The position numbers were made by a program, and so were the translations under genes. DNA of 38,668 nt from Flavobacterium sp. FEMGT703F (GTDB lineage Bacteria > Bacteroidota > Bacteroidia > Flavobacteriales > Flavobacteriaceae). Location: contig PGCN01000021.1 in NCBI GenBank assembly GCA_002786385.1, positions 1 to 38,668 on the forward strand. Direction: 5' to 3'. A model generated the notes under the pieces. It saw only the letters and a program-made list of their open reading frames with translations, searched no databases and was not told the origin of the DNA. Below, piece by piece: positions 1-7,664 of this stretch (its first letter is position 1; each line of letters begins with the position of its first letter).

Positions 1-171
1 AACGGTTCCTACTCCGTTGTCAAAAACGGCCCAGTTTCCCGTTCCTAAAGTCCAGGTCGTAGAAGGAAGTGCAGCCGGACCGGTTGTTGATTCGAATCCT
101 TCCAAAGCCATTTGTGAGTAGCCACAAATTGACATCAATGAGGTCAATACTAAAATTGTAATTTTTTTCAT
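1..171 (-). CDS. N-terminus of a secreted T9SS-type protein (partial, runs off window start)
   Basis: On the minus strand an ATG at 171 opens a frame that stays open for 57 codons to the window edge. It begins with a signal peptide (MKKITILVLTSLMSICGYSQ). The next residues, MALEGFE followed by TTWTLGTGNWAVFDNG, resemble the start of choice-of-anchor J / cleaved-adhesin domains in Bacteroidota T9SS cargo. That similarity is from memory of the family. The rest of the protein lies outside the window, so the sorting domain cannot be checked. It lies downstream of, and on the same strand as, the 213-1058 gene, 41 bases away. Confidence 0.6.
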   Translation of the reverse strand, partial: MKKITILVLTSLMSICGYSQMALEGFESTTGPAALPSTTWTLGTGNWAVFDNGVGTV

Positions 172-212
172 AATGGGTGGTATTTGGTCGAGGGTAATAG
201 CGGGAAAGGGAA

Positions 213-1058
213 TCAGACTTTAAAAATGCCTCCTATGGTCACAATTCTCTGTAAAAAGAAGAAATGTTGGGAAGCGCGGTCTGCACTGCTATGCGTGGTT
301 CTGATGTCATTCATGTCAATGTAACCACCTTTAAATTCAGTCTGCAAAAAGAAGTGTTTGAAGAAAGTAAAATTCAATCCTACTTTGGCAGAAACACCAT
401 ACCCGGCAATGTGAAAATCGTCATGACGTTCTTTTCCCATCAGCATGGCATTTGTTTTCGGGTATAAGATTCCGGCGCCAACACCTTCTGTGACGTTGAT
501 TTGAAAGATATCGGTATTGTTTATTTTGAATAATTTAGAAATATCGTCAACACGACTGAATTCGGTATTGATATAATTTAACCCATCGGTGTGTTCGAAA
601 GTCAAGAAATTTTCGGTAAGAACTATTGGGTCATTGTTATAAGTACCGTCAAAAGGGCCTCCCTCATTGATGGTTCCGTTGATGGTAACAGTTTGATTCT
701 GGTTCATCACATATTTCATGTGGTCAACACCGATAGAGATGTTGTAGTGATCGGAAATAAAATAGCCAATTCGTAAATTCGTTTGAGGAATGGTCATTCT
801 TGCCGGATTAAAGTAATCGATGTGCCATCCTTTGGGTTTATCATTGGCGGAAACATCGTTTAGGGTAAAATTGTAATTCTCACCTTTGAAATGAATATCG
901 GATTTTGAGAAGCTTTCACGGTTTCCACCCCAGAAAATGTACATTTTTCCTTTGTTGTGAGCGGTATATTTACTTGGATTTACTTGTTGGTCTTGCGCTG
1001 ATACTGGTTGCGATAAGGCACAGAATGTCAGTAATGAAATTAAAAATAAATTTTTCAA
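213..1058 (-). CDS. Outer-membrane beta-barrel-like protein, function unknown
   Basis: The protein has 281 residues and opens with a clear signal peptide (MKNLFLISLLTFCALSQPVSAQ). The mature part has alternating hydrophobic and aromatic strands such as LRIGYFISDHYNISIGVDHMKY and GYGVSAKVGLNFTFFKHFF, and it ends in a hydrophobic strand finishing in V. This pattern suits a small outer-membrane barrel. I do not recognise a named family. It starts 17 bases after the kdsA stop on the same strand, so it is probably cotranscribed with kdsA. That does not by itself imply a role in lipopolysaccharide synthesis. Confidence 0.7.
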   Translation of the reverse strand: MKNLFLISLLTFCALSQPVSAQDQQVNPSKYTAHNKGKMYIFWGGNRESFSKSDIHFKGENYNFTLNDVSANDKPKGWHIDYFNPARMTIPQTNLRIGYFISDHYNISIGVDHMKYVMNQNQTVTINGTINEGGPFDGTYNNDPIVLTENFLTFEHTDGLNYINTEFSRVDDISKLFKINNTDIFQINVTEGVGAGILYPKTNAMLMGKERHDDFHIAGYGVSAKVGLNFTFFKHFFLQTEFKGGYIDMNDIRTTHSSADRASQHFFFLQRIVTIGGIFKV

Positions 1059-1075
1059 GGCTTTGGGTAATTAAA

Positions 1076-1894
1076 TTAGAAAGAGTTAATGGTTTTTCGG
1101 ATAGCCACCAAACGTGTCATTAGGTTTTCAAAATAGTCTAAGTGTAACATGTTAGCGCCATCGCTTTTTGCATTGGCAGGATCAAAATGGGTTTCGATAA
1201 AAATCCCGTCAACTCCTACAGCAATTCCGGCTTTAGCGATAGTTTCTATCATGTCCGGTCGTCCTCCGGTTACACCGGCGGTTTGATTGGGTTGTTGAAG
1301 GGAATGCGTTACATCTAAAACTGTAGTAGCATATTGTTGCATGGTTGGAATACCTCTGAAATCCACTATCATATCTTGATAGCCAAACATGGTTCCTCTA
1401 TCGGTTACCATTACGTTTTCGTTGTGACAATCTAAGACTTTTTGTACGGCATGTTTCATGCTTTCCGGACTCATGAATTGTCCTTTTTTCAAGTTAACTG
1501 TTTTCCCGGTTTTGGCTGCAGCCACTACCAAATCGGTTTGTCTGACCAAAAAGGCAGGGATTTGCAATACATCTACATATTGAGCAGCTCTGTCGGCATC
1601 TTCATTGGTGTGGATGTCGGTTACTGTTGGAATGTGAAATGTTTCGGAAACTTTTCTAAGTATTTTTAAAGCTTTTTCATCTCCTATACCGGAGAAACTG
1701 TCAATTCGGGAGCGATTGGCTTTTTTAAACGAGCCTTTAAAAACATAAGGGATGGCTAACTTATCGGTAATTGCAACTAATTTTTCGGCAATTCGCAATG
1801 CCATTTCTTCGCCTTCAATGGCACATGGACCGGCTAGCACAAAGAAATTTCCACTATCAGTATTTTTGATTTGTGGAAGGGTATTAATATTCAT
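1076..1894 (-). CDS. kdsA: 3-deoxy-D-manno-octulosonate 8-phosphate synthase (KDO8P synthase)
   Basis: This cytoplasmic enzyme condenses phosphoenolpyruvate with arabinose 5-phosphate to give KDO 8-phosphate, the precursor of the inner-core sugar of lipopolysaccharide. The 272-residue length is normal for the family. Visible motifs are FVLAGPCAIEGE (about residues 18-29), FKGSFKKANRS, LQIPAFLVRQTDL, VNLKKGQF, DRGTMFGYQDMIVDFRGIP, DVTHSLQQPN and IETHFDPANAKSDG. Cys24 in AGPC aligns with the metal-binding Cys11 of the Aquifex enzyme; the E. coli enzyme has Asn at that place. The His, Glu and Asp ligands are also present, so a metal-dependent type is predicted. It sits between a lipoprotein gene and a barrel gene on the same strand. 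Confidence 0.96.
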   Translation of the reverse strand: MNINTLPQIKNTDSGNFFVLAGPCAIEGEEMALRIAEKLVAITDKLAIPYVFKGSFKKANRSRIDSFSGIGDEKALKILRKVSETFHIPTVTDIHTNEDADRAAQYVDVLQIPAFLVRQTDLVVAAAKTGKTVNLKKGQFMSPESMKHAVQKVLDCHNENVMVTDRGTMFGYQDMIVDFRGIPTMQQYATTVLDVTHSLQQPNQTAGVTGGRPDMIETIAKAGIAVGVDGIFIETHFDPANAKSDGANMLHLDYFENLMTRLVAIRKTINSF

Positions 1895-1962
1895 AAAATA
1901 GAGGTTTTAAAAACTGCTAAGTTATGAATAATTTGCTTACTCTGAGCAGATAATTTTCTGAC

Positions 1963-2421
1963 TTATTTTTTGATACTCAGGCCTACAGGAACCAATAAAT
2001 ACCCTCGTTCGTAAATGTTTAAATACAATTTTACGGGACTTGTTTGGCCTTCCCAGTGCAATTCGTAGACGTCTAAAAATCCGGCTCCCATTTCGCTTCT
2101 TTTGGAGGGAAACGGACAACAACTTTCAATTTTAGTAAACGTAATTTTTTCACCGTTCGGACCGGCTAAAGCATTTAAGAATCGTTCGGCATTGAGGTTT
2201 TCATCTTTGGCATTTTTGAAAAAAACATTGATCGGATAATCAGGGTCGTAACCGTATTTTTTATCTTTACTGTATTCCGTCAGCATAAACGTATTGTTTT
2301 TGGTAAGCACAGGAATAGGAGCGTTATCGTCTACATTCTTTAGTGTTGATTTGGTACTGATACAAGAAGCAAACAAAACCACAATGGCTAACAGCGATGA
2401 AATTTTATACAATCGTTTCAT
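1963..2421 (-). CDS. Small lipoprotein of unknown function
   Basis: The best start is the ATG at 2421, giving 152 residues. The frame extends upstream to 2526 but without a plausible signal. From this ATG there is a lipoprotein signal with a lipobox-like LFAS followed by Cys20 (MKRLYKISSLLAIVVLFASC). The mature part is acidic and contains a Cys-Cys pair (SCCPFPSKRSEMG) near the middle and a hydrophobic C-terminus (YLLVPVGLSIKK). No named domain was recognised. It follows the DUF4199 gene by 40 bases and precedes kdsA by 68 bases, all on the minus strand. Attachment to a membrane by lipid is inferred from the signal only. Confidence 0.75.
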   Translation of the reverse strand: MKRLYKISSLLAIVVLFASCISTKSTLKNVDDNAPIPVLTKNNTFMLTEYSKDKKYGYDPDYPINVFFKNAKDENLNAERFLNALAGPNGEKITFTKIESCCPFPSKRSEMGAGFLDVYELHWEGQTSPVKLYLNIYERGYLLVPVGLSIKK

Positions 2422-2461
2422 AATAAAAATGTTTTTAAAACCGTTTGCAAGAACCGTGCAA

Positions 2462-2953
2462 TTATTTTTTGGTTCGCAAAAAGAAAGCGGCAATCGCACC
2501 CGAAATAGTGCCCATCGACAAAGCACTGAATACGCTTTGTATCATAAAACTTTTCAAGTTGAAGTAGGCTAGAGCGTCTTCTGCGGTGATATGACGGGTT
2601 AGTAACGGACTTTTAGTTTTGTATTCGATTATAGTTTCAAAAAAATGAGGTGTGATACTTTTGTAAATCACCAATTGGGCTATCGGCATTAGTATCGCTA
2701 TAAAAAAAGATAAAACAACGCCACTTATAAAGCCTTGTGACCAGGTCATTTGATTGTTGAAGAAGTACTTCTTCTTTTCTACCAAAGCCAAGAAGTAAAA
2801 TAACAAAGCCGGAATCCCGAAGAGATTCGTGTAAACAGCGTATTGATTAATGTGTTGGTCGTGCAGTCCCATAAATTTTTCACCAATAGCCCAAGCCAAA
2901 ACCAACAATATAAAGCGCAAGGTCCACTTTATTTCAATGCTGAAATTTTTCAT
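2462..2953 (-). CDS. DUF4199-type integral membrane protein
   Basis: The protein has 163 residues with four predicted membrane segments: about 10-30 (LRFILLVLAWAIGEKFMGL), 40-60, 72-98 (GFISGVVLSFFIAILMPIAQLVI) and the C-terminal stretch ending IAAFFLRTKK. The topology, and the charged loop before a final amphipathic hairpin, fit the Bacteroidota DUF4199 family, whose function is unknown. It is the first gene of the minus-strand group running to kdsA. A TACTTTTG -7-like element lies 20 bases upstream of its ATG. Confidence 0.7.
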   Translation of the reverse strand: MKNFSIEIKWTLRFILLVLAWAIGEKFMGLHDQHINQYAVYTNLFGIPALLFYFLALVEKKKYFFNNQMTWSQGFISGVVLSFFIAILMPIAQLVIYKSITPHFFETIIEYKTKSPLLTRHITAEDALAYFNLKSFMIQSVFSALSMGTISGAIAAFFLRTKK

Positions 2954-2973
2954 ATCAAAGTCGAATTTGATTT

Positions 2974-2981
2974 CAAAAGTA
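2974..2981 (-). promoter_or_regulatory. -7 promoter element (TACTTTTG) for the DUF4199-lipoprotein-kdsA group
   Basis: The minus strand reads TACTTTTG, an exact match to the Bacteroidota -7 consensus TAnnTTTG, with the ATG 20 bases further on. I saw no clear TTG -33 element at the expected distance. It forms a divergent promoter pair with the element at 3024-3031. Confidence 0.45.
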
Positions 2982-3023
2982 CTTCATTTCGATAAAATTT
3001 CATCTTTCCGACATTTATATTTC

Positions 3024-3031
3024 TATTTTTG
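3024..3031 (+). promoter_or_regulatory. -7 promoter element (TATTTTTG) for the YeeE/YedE gene pair
   Basis: TATTTTTG matches TAnnTTTG and lies 17 bases before the ATG at 3049. No ATGAC-type palindrome like those of the cbb3 genes is present at the matching upstream distance, so this pair is probably outside that regulon. Confidence 0.45.
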
Positions 3032-3048
3032 CGTAAAAATGAGCTAAT

Positions 3049-3606
3049 ATGGAATTTATCAGTCAAACTTGGCATTGGGCCATTTCCGGTTTTTTGATTG
3101 GAATGGTGATGCTGATACTCAATTATTTTGGTAAAGTTTTCGGAATGTCCTCCAATTTAAGATCGCTTTGTGCCATGACCGGCATAGGTAAAAAAGTACC
3201 GTTTTTCGATTGGGATTGGAAGTCACAACGTTGGAATTTAGCTGTAGTAGCCGGCGCCATGATAGGTGGTTTTGTAGCGGTACATTTTATGAGTGATGCT
3301 TCGAATGTTACTTTGAATCCGAAAACGGTTGAGCAATTAGCCACTTTAAATATTGAAGCACCAAACGGAAAGTTACTGCCTGAATCTGTTTTTGGTACAG
3401 CAGCTTTACAATCGCCTAAAATGATTTTTATCTTACTGCTGGGTGGCGTTCTGATTGGTTTCGGATCTCGCTATGCTGGTGGCTGTACTTCCGGTCATGC
3501 CATATCTGGTTTGAGCAATTTGCAGTTACCTTCTCTAAAAGCGGTTATTGGTTTCTTTATCGGTGGATTGTTGATGGCACATTTTATTTTACCCTTAATT
3601 TTCTAA
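3049..3606 (+). CDS. YeeE/YedE family sulfur transporter, first half
   Basis: The protein has 185 residues and about five hydrophobic segments. It carries the family motif GFGSRYAGGCTSGHAISGL with Cys146, the cysteine thought to pass thiosulfate or another sulfur species through the membrane in YeeE/TsuA-type proteins. It is about half the size of the E. coli one-chain protein. The other half follows three bases downstream, so the two chains most likely form one transporter. The exact substrate cannot be told from sequence. Start choice: ATG at 3049, just after a -7 element. Confidence 0.88.
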   Translation: MEFISQTWHWAISGFLIGMVMLILNYFGKVFGMSSNLRSLCAMTGIGKKVPFFDWDWKSQRWNLAVVAGAMIGGFVAVHFMSDASNVTLNPKTVEQLATLNIEAPNGKLLPESVFGTAALQSPKMIFILLLGGVLIGFGSRYAGGCTSGHAISGLSNLQLPSLKAVIGFFIGGLLMAHFILPLIF

Positions 3607-3609
3607 GCT

Positions 3610-4023
3610 ATGAATTTATTGAGATATATAATAGTAGGTTTTATTTTCGGAATAGTGTTAACAAAGGCCGAAGCCGTTTCTTGGTATCGAATTTATGAAA
3701 TGTTCCAATTTCAATCGTTTCACATGTATGGGATAATTACGGTAGCAATCCTCACTGGATTGGTTGGTATACAAATTATCAAACGAAAACAATTGAAAGA
3801 TATTGACGGTAATCCTATTGTCATCCAAGACAAAGAAAAAGGAAACATGCGTTATTGGATAGGCGGCATCCTTTTCGGATTGGGCTGGGCTATGGTTGGT
3901 GCTTGCCCCGGACCTATATTCATACTGTTAGGCGCCGGATTTTGGAGTGTTGGACTTGTCTTGTTCGGAGCAGTTTTCGGTACTTTTTTGTACGGTTTAG
4001 TCAAAGACAAATTACCGCACTAA
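3610..4023 (+). CDS. YeeE/YedE family sulfur transporter, second half
   Basis: The protein has 137 residues with membrane segments near 4-22, 38-56, 84-105 and 108-130. The motif GGILFGLGWAMVGACPGPIFILLGAG contains Cys99, the second conserved cysteine of the family. It starts three bases after its partner. In Bacteroidota these paired half-genes are common and often lie near Crp/Fnr regulators or sulfur-handling enzymes. Here a Crp/Fnr gene is convergent with it. No rhodanese or persulfide dioxygenase is in the window. Confidence 0.88.
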   Translation: MNLLRYIIVGFIFGIVLTKAEAVSWYRIYEMFQFQSFHMYGIITVAILTGLVGIQIIKRKQLKDIDGNPIVIQDKEKGNMRYWIGGILFGLGWAMVGACPGPIFILLGAGFWSVGLVLFGAVFGTFLYGLVKDKLPH

Positions 4024-4195
4024 TCGGATTCACATCCATAAAGCAAAAGACAAGATTGGGTTTAAACAGATTTTTTGGTCACACATCGACAATTTGACCA
4101 TTGGCATATAAGTTATTATTACATTTAAAATAACAAACAACTCAAAAAACAATCTTGTTGATACCATAACTAACCCTGTTATCTTATCAACTTTG

Positions 4196-4228
4196 CCACC
4201 TCTTTCTTCGGAATCAGGTGGTTTTTTT
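4196..4228 (+). terminator. Rho-independent terminator after the YeeE/YedE pair
   Basis: CCACCT at 4196-4201 pairs with AGGTGG at 4216-4221, followed directly by seven T residues. The T run reaches the stop codon of the convergent Crp/Fnr gene. The 172 bases between the second YeeE gene and this stem show no gene. Confidence 0.7.
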
Positions 4229-4907
4229 AATCGGCCAAGCGGCGTAGTTTGTTTCTGTCTGTTATTTTGATGCGTTTGCCGTCGAGTTCTATCAGTCCGG
4301 CTTTGTTGAGTTCAGATAGTAATCTTATACAACTTTCCGTGGCTGTTCCGATCATACCGGCTAATTCTTCACGAGAGAGTTGTAATTTCAAGCAACCATC
4401 TTCTGTTTTTCCGAAGTTTTCTTCCAAGTATATTAAGGTTTCCGCTAACCGCTCTTTAACGCTTTTTTGTGCCATAGAAACCATGTGGTCGTCTGCTTCT
4501 TTCAAATCTCCACAAATGGTTTTCATTACATTCATGGAGAAGTTATTGTTTTGATTGAAGAACTGCATGATTTCTGTTTTCGGGATAAAGCACACTTCCA
4601 TATCTTCTAAAGCAACTGCACTTAGGTTGGTCGGTTCTTCGCTAATCATGGAACGCTGTCCTAATAATTCGCCCGGTTTGACCAATTTGACAATTTGGTC
4701 TTTACCATTGGCGCTAAGTTTGGTCATTTTGCAAACGCCGTCTTTAACACAATAAATACCGTGAGTTGTTTCGCCTTCTTCAAATATAACTTCTCCCTTT
4801 TTAATGGTGTAAGAGGTTTTGCAATCGGCCATTCGCAGCAACTCATCCTTGCTTAGGGCTTTTAGCGAACTGAATTGTCTAACGATACATTGTTCACATT
4901 TACTCAT
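4227..4907 (-). CDS. Crp/Fnr family transcription regulator, likely low-oxygen regulator of cbb3 and hemN
   Basis: The protein has 226 residues. An N-terminal cyclic-nucleotide-binding-like beta-roll spans about 15-125, a dimer helix about 125-155, and a winged helix-turn-helix about 175-205 with recognition helix TATESCIRLLSEL. Cysteines that recall Fnr are Cys4-x2-Cys7 and Cys106 in the string VCFIP, which matches VCEIP around Cys122 of E. coli Fnr. The third N-terminal Fnr cysteine is a serine here (Ser13), although Cys29, Cys53 and Cys59 exist. An iron-sulfur sensor is therefore possible but unproven. It is divergent from ccoI, and a palindrome lies between them. The regulator-site link is inference from position. 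Confidence 0.9.
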   Translation of the reverse strand: MSKCEQCIVRQFSSLKALSKDELLRMADCKTSYTIKKGEVIFEEGETTHGIYCVKDGVCKMTKLSANGKDQIVKLVKPGELLGQRSMISEEPTNLSAVALEDMEVCFIPKTEIMQFFNQNNNFSMNVMKTICGDLKEADDHMVSMAQKSVKERLAETLIYLEENFGKTEDGCLKLQLSREELAGMIGTATESCIRLLSELNKAGLIELDGKRIKITDRNKLRRLAD

Positions 4908-4928
4908 GGTATTCTTTATTGGTTACTA

Positions 4929-4936
4929 CAAATATA
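4929..4936 (-). promoter_or_regulatory. -7 element (TATATTTG) of the Crp/Fnr gene
   Basis: The minus strand reads TATATTTG, an exact TAnnTTTG match, 21 bases before the ATG. The centre of the 4944-4959 palindrome lies only 15.5 bp upstream of its first base, inside the region RNA polymerase would cover. A bound regulator there would be expected to block transcription. Confidence 0.5.
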
Positions 4937-4943
4937 TTTAAAG

Positions 4944-4959
4944 TATGACAAATATCATA
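4944..4959. promoter_or_regulatory. Palindromic operator, site 1 (crp-ccoI intergenic)
   Basis: TATGACAAATATCATA is an inverted repeat with one unmatched pair. It is nearly identical to site 2 upstream of ccoS, including flanking bases AAG before it and TTTTAA after. Its centre (4951.5) is 29.5 bp from the first base of the ccoI -7 element. A wider inverted repeat, AAGTATGA at 4941-4948 and TCATACTT at 4969-4976, surrounds it. Confidence 0.7.
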
Positions 4960-4980
4960 TTTTAATTTTCATACTTAAGT

Positions 4981-4988
4981 GACCTTTG
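4981..4988 (+). promoter_or_regulatory. -7 element (GACCTTTG) of ccoI
   Basis: The element matches TAnnTTTG in all but its first base. It begins 29.5 bp downstream of the centre of operator site 1 and 38 bases before the ccoI ATG. No TTG -33 element is visible at the usual distance, consistent with an activator-dependent promoter. Confidence 0.5.
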
Positions 4989-5018
4989 TTACAGGTAAAA
5001 TGAGCAAATTAAAAAAGT

Positions 5019-7394
5019 ATGAATCCATCACAGTGTTTCCATTGTGGTAATGAGATTGTAAAAAAAGACGAAATCTTATTTGACGACAGACATTTTTGTT
5101 GTAACGGTTGTAAAACGGTTTATGAAATATTCAGTCAGAATGATTTGTCTTGTTATTACGATTTTCAGGCAGCGCCGGGCGCTACACCACCAGATATTAA
5201 GGGCAAATATGATTTTTTAGCTAATGAAGAAATTGTTACTAAACTCCTCGATTTCCAAGAAAGTACAACAGCCATTGTTTCATTGTACATTCCTCATATA
5301 CACTGTAGCTCGTGTATTTGGATTTTGGAGAATTTACAAAGGCTTCAGCCGGGAATAATAGCCTCTCAAGTTAATTTCCCCAACAAGAAAGTCCGCATTA
5401 CCTATCATCCTGAAAAAACCAACCTCAAAGAGATTGTTGGATTGCTTTGTGCTATTGGTTACGAACCTTACATTAGTTTAGATAATTATACCGAAGGCAA
5501 AAAGATAGTCGATCGCACCTTAATTTATAAATTAGGAGTAGCGTTTTTCTGTTTCGGCAATATCATGTTGTTGTCGTTTCCGGAGTATTTTGAGGTAGGC
5601 GAATTTTGGATAGAGCAGTACAAAGGCTTTTTTCGATGGTTGATTTTTGCTTTGTCTTTACCGGCTTTTGTTTACTCGGCCTCGGGTTATTATGTAGCTG
5701 CTTGGAAAAGCATGAAACAAGGATTGCTCAATATTGAGATTCCGATTGCCTTAGGAATTGTAGTGATGTTTATCCGCAGTACAGTTGATATCGCTTTCGA
5801 TTACGGTCAGGGCTTTTTCGACAGTATGTGTGGCTTGATTTTCTTTATGTTATTAGGGAAATTATTCCAACAAAAAACCTACGATTTCTTATCTTTTGAA
5901 CGCGATTATAAGTCTTATTTTCCTATTGCTATTACCAAGGTATTGCCCGATGGTAATGAAGAAGCCGTACAGGTTTATGATATTAAAAAAGGAGACCGAT
6001 TGTTGATTAGAAACCAAGAGCTAATTCCGGTTGACGGGATTTTAATTTCCGAAAAAGCATCTGTAGACTACAGTTTTGTAACCGGTGAAGCGGTACCGAT
6101 TGAAAAAAAATCGGGGGACAAAATTTTTGCCGGCGGAAAGCAATTGGGGAAAGTCATTGAAATGGAAGTCTTGTTCTCCGTTTCTCAAAGTTATCTGACC
6201 CAACTGTGGAGCAACGATGTCTTCCAAAAACGAGTAGCTCAAAAGCACAAATCCATTACCGATAAAATCAGTCATTATTTTACACCGGCTTTATTATTAC
6301 TGTCTGTTGTATCTTTTGCCTATTGGGTTTTTATTGATGTTTCTACTGCTTTTAATGTATTTACTGCTATCTTAATTGTGGCTTGTCCGTGTGCCTTGGC
6401 TTTAACAGCGCCTTTTACTTTAGGCAATGTGTTGCGCATTATGGGAAACCGAAAATTATACCTCAAAAATGCCATCGTTATTGAACAATTGGCCAAAGTG
6501 GATACCATCGTTTTTGATAAAACCGGAACGATTACCACCAATAAAAAAACAGCCATCACTTACGAGGGAGAAGCGTTAAATGAATTCGAATTGCGACTCC
6601 TGAAAAATGCCCTCAGAGGTTCAAATCACCCGTTGAGTCGTCGATTGTACGATTTTATTCCGTCACAAGAAAAGCTCGAAGTCAAACATTTTGAAGAAGT
6701 TATCGGAAAAGGTGTTTTTGCCGAATTGGAGGCCGGAACCGTAAAATTAGGGTCTTCTCAATTCTTGCAACACATGAGCGAGAACACCCATAAAAAAACC
6801 AAAGTACACGTTGAAATTAACGGTGTTTACAAAGGCAGTTATGTCTTTAATAACCAATATCGACAAGGTTTGGAGCAATTGTTTGAAGCATTAGCTAAAA
6901 AGTACCAGTTGGTAGTATTGTCGGGTGATAACGACGGAGAGCGTCGGATTTTAGAAAAGATGTTGCCGTCAGGTACGCAGTTGGTCTTCAATCAAAAACC
7001 GGAACAAAAGTTGGCTTATATCGATGACTTACAACAGCAAGGCAAGAACGTAATGATGATAGGCGATGGGTTAAACGATGCCGGTGCTTTGGCGCAAAGT
7101 AATGTCGGGATTTCCATTTCTGAAAATGTCAACGTATTCTCTCCGGCATGCGATGGTATCCTGGACGCGAGTCAGTTTCACAAGATCGCCTTCTTTTTGA
7201 CGTATGCTAAAAACGCAATGCTGACGATTTATATGAGTTTCGGCTTGTCATTACTATATAATGTAGTCGGTTTGAGTTATGCGGTAACCGGAAATTTATT
7301 GCCTATAGTGGCGGCTATCATTATGCCATTGAGCACTATAACTATCGTAAGTTTTGTAACGGTGATGAGTAATCTTTTTGCGGCTAAGAAATAA
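5019..7394 (+). CDS. ccoI: Copper-transporting P1B-type ATPase for cbb3 oxidase assembly
   Basis: The protein has 791 residues and pumps copper across the inner membrane for insertion into the cbb3 oxidase, using ATP. The N-terminus has a cysteine-rich metal-binding segment (CFHCG at 6-10, then FCCNGC at about 26-31) followed by a heavy-metal-associated domain with HCSSC (Cys96, Cys99). The membrane copper site is the CPC motif in VACPCAL (456-458). The phosphorylation motif DKTGT starts at Asp500 and the hinge motif is GDGLNDAGAL. The two-part N-terminus and size match the CcoI/FixI group rather than general CopA. It has its own operator and -7 element, and it precedes ccoS by 73 bases. Confidence 0.95.
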   Translation: MNPSQCFHCGNEIVKKDEILFDDRHFCCNGCKTVYEIFSQNDLSCYYDFQAAPGATPPDIKGKYDFLANEEIVTKLLDFQESTTAIVSLYIPHIHCSSCIWILENLQRLQPGIIASQVNFPNKKVRITYHPEKTNLKEIVGLLCAIGYEPYISLDNYTEGKKIVDRTLIYKLGVAFFCFGNIMLLSFPEYFEVGEFWIEQYKGFFRWLIFALSLPAFVYSASGYYVAAWKSMKQGLLNIEIPIALGIVVMFIRSTVDIAFDYGQGFFDSMCGLIFFMLLGKLFQQKTYDFLSFERDYKSYFPIAITKVLPDGNEEAVQVYDIKKGDRLLIRNQELIPVDGILISEKASVDYSFVTGEAVPIEKKSGDKIFAGGKQLGKVIEMEVLFSVSQSYLTQLWSNDVFQKRVAQKHKSITDKISHYFTPALLLLSVVSFAYWVFIDVSTAFNVFTAILIVACPCALALTAPFTLGNVLRIMGNRKLYLKNAIVIEQLAKVDTIVFDKTGTITTNKKTAITYEGEALNEFELRLLKNALRGSNHPLSRRLYDFIPSQEKLEVKHFEEVIGKGVFAELEAGTVKLGSSQFLQHMSENTHKKTKVHVEINGVYKGSYVFNNQYRQGLEQLFEALAKKYQLVVLSGDNDGERRILEKMLPSGTQLVFNQKPEQKLAYIDDLQQQGKNVMMIGDGLNDAGALAQSNVGISISENVNVFSPACDGILDASQFHKIAFFLTYAKNAMLTIYMSFGLSLLYNVVGLSYAVTGNLLPIVAAIIMPLSTITIVSFVTVMSNLFAAKK

Positions 7395-7403
7395 TAACTG
7401 AAG

Positions 7404-7419
7404 TATGACAAATGTCATA
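7404..7419. promoter_or_regulatory. Palindromic operator, site 2 (upstream of ccoS)
   Basis: TATGACAAATGTCATA is a perfect 6-4-6 inverted repeat that begins 10 bases after the ccoI stop codon. Its centre (7411.5) is 29.5 bp from the first base of the TAACTTTG -7 element. The 24-base block around it matches site 1 at all but one position. Confidence 0.75.
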
Positions 7420-7440
7420 TTTTAAGCAATAGGGTAAAAG

Positions 7441-7448
7441 TAACTTTG
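7441..7448 (+). promoter_or_regulatory. -7 element (TAACTTTG) of the ccoS-ccoH operon
   Basis: An exact TAnnTTTG match 20 bases before the ccoS ATG. With a start site a few bases downstream, the operator centre would sit near -41, a usual place for an Fnr/Crp-type activator that touches RNA polymerase. The start site is inferred, not known. Confidence 0.6.
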
Positions 7449-7467
7449 TCTAACACAAATTAGAGGT

Positions 7468-7662
7468 ATGAGTGTCATTTATATGTTAATCTCGATAAGT
7501 ATTGTTGTTGCTGTATTCTTTCTCTACGCTTTTATCAAAGCGGTAAGAGGCGGACAATATGACGACGATTATACGCCATCTGTCAGAATGCTTTTTGACG
7601 ACGAGCTAGTGAAAGAAACTAACAATAATCAAATTAATATAACCGAAGAAAAACAATTATAA
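7468..7662 (+). CDS. ccoS: cbb3 oxidase maturation protein CcoS
   Basis: The protein has 64 residues with one N-terminal membrane helix (about 4-25, IYMLISISIVVAVFFLYAFIKAV) followed by GGQYDDDYTPSVRMLFDDE. The membrane helix, GQYDD motif and short acidic tail are typical of CcoS, which is needed to obtain active cbb3 oxidase. It is the first gene behind operator site 2 and lies two bases before ccoNO. Confidence 0.93.
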   Translation: MSVIYMLISISIVVAVFFLYAFIKAVRGGQYDDDYTPSVRMLFDDELVKETNNNQINITEEKQL

Positions 7663-7664
7663 TT

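Noticed and set aside
2985..3004. Operator-like sequence upstream of the YeeE/YedE pair
   Set aside because: At the right distance from the -7 element the sequence is not palindromic and lacks ATGAC or GTCAT.
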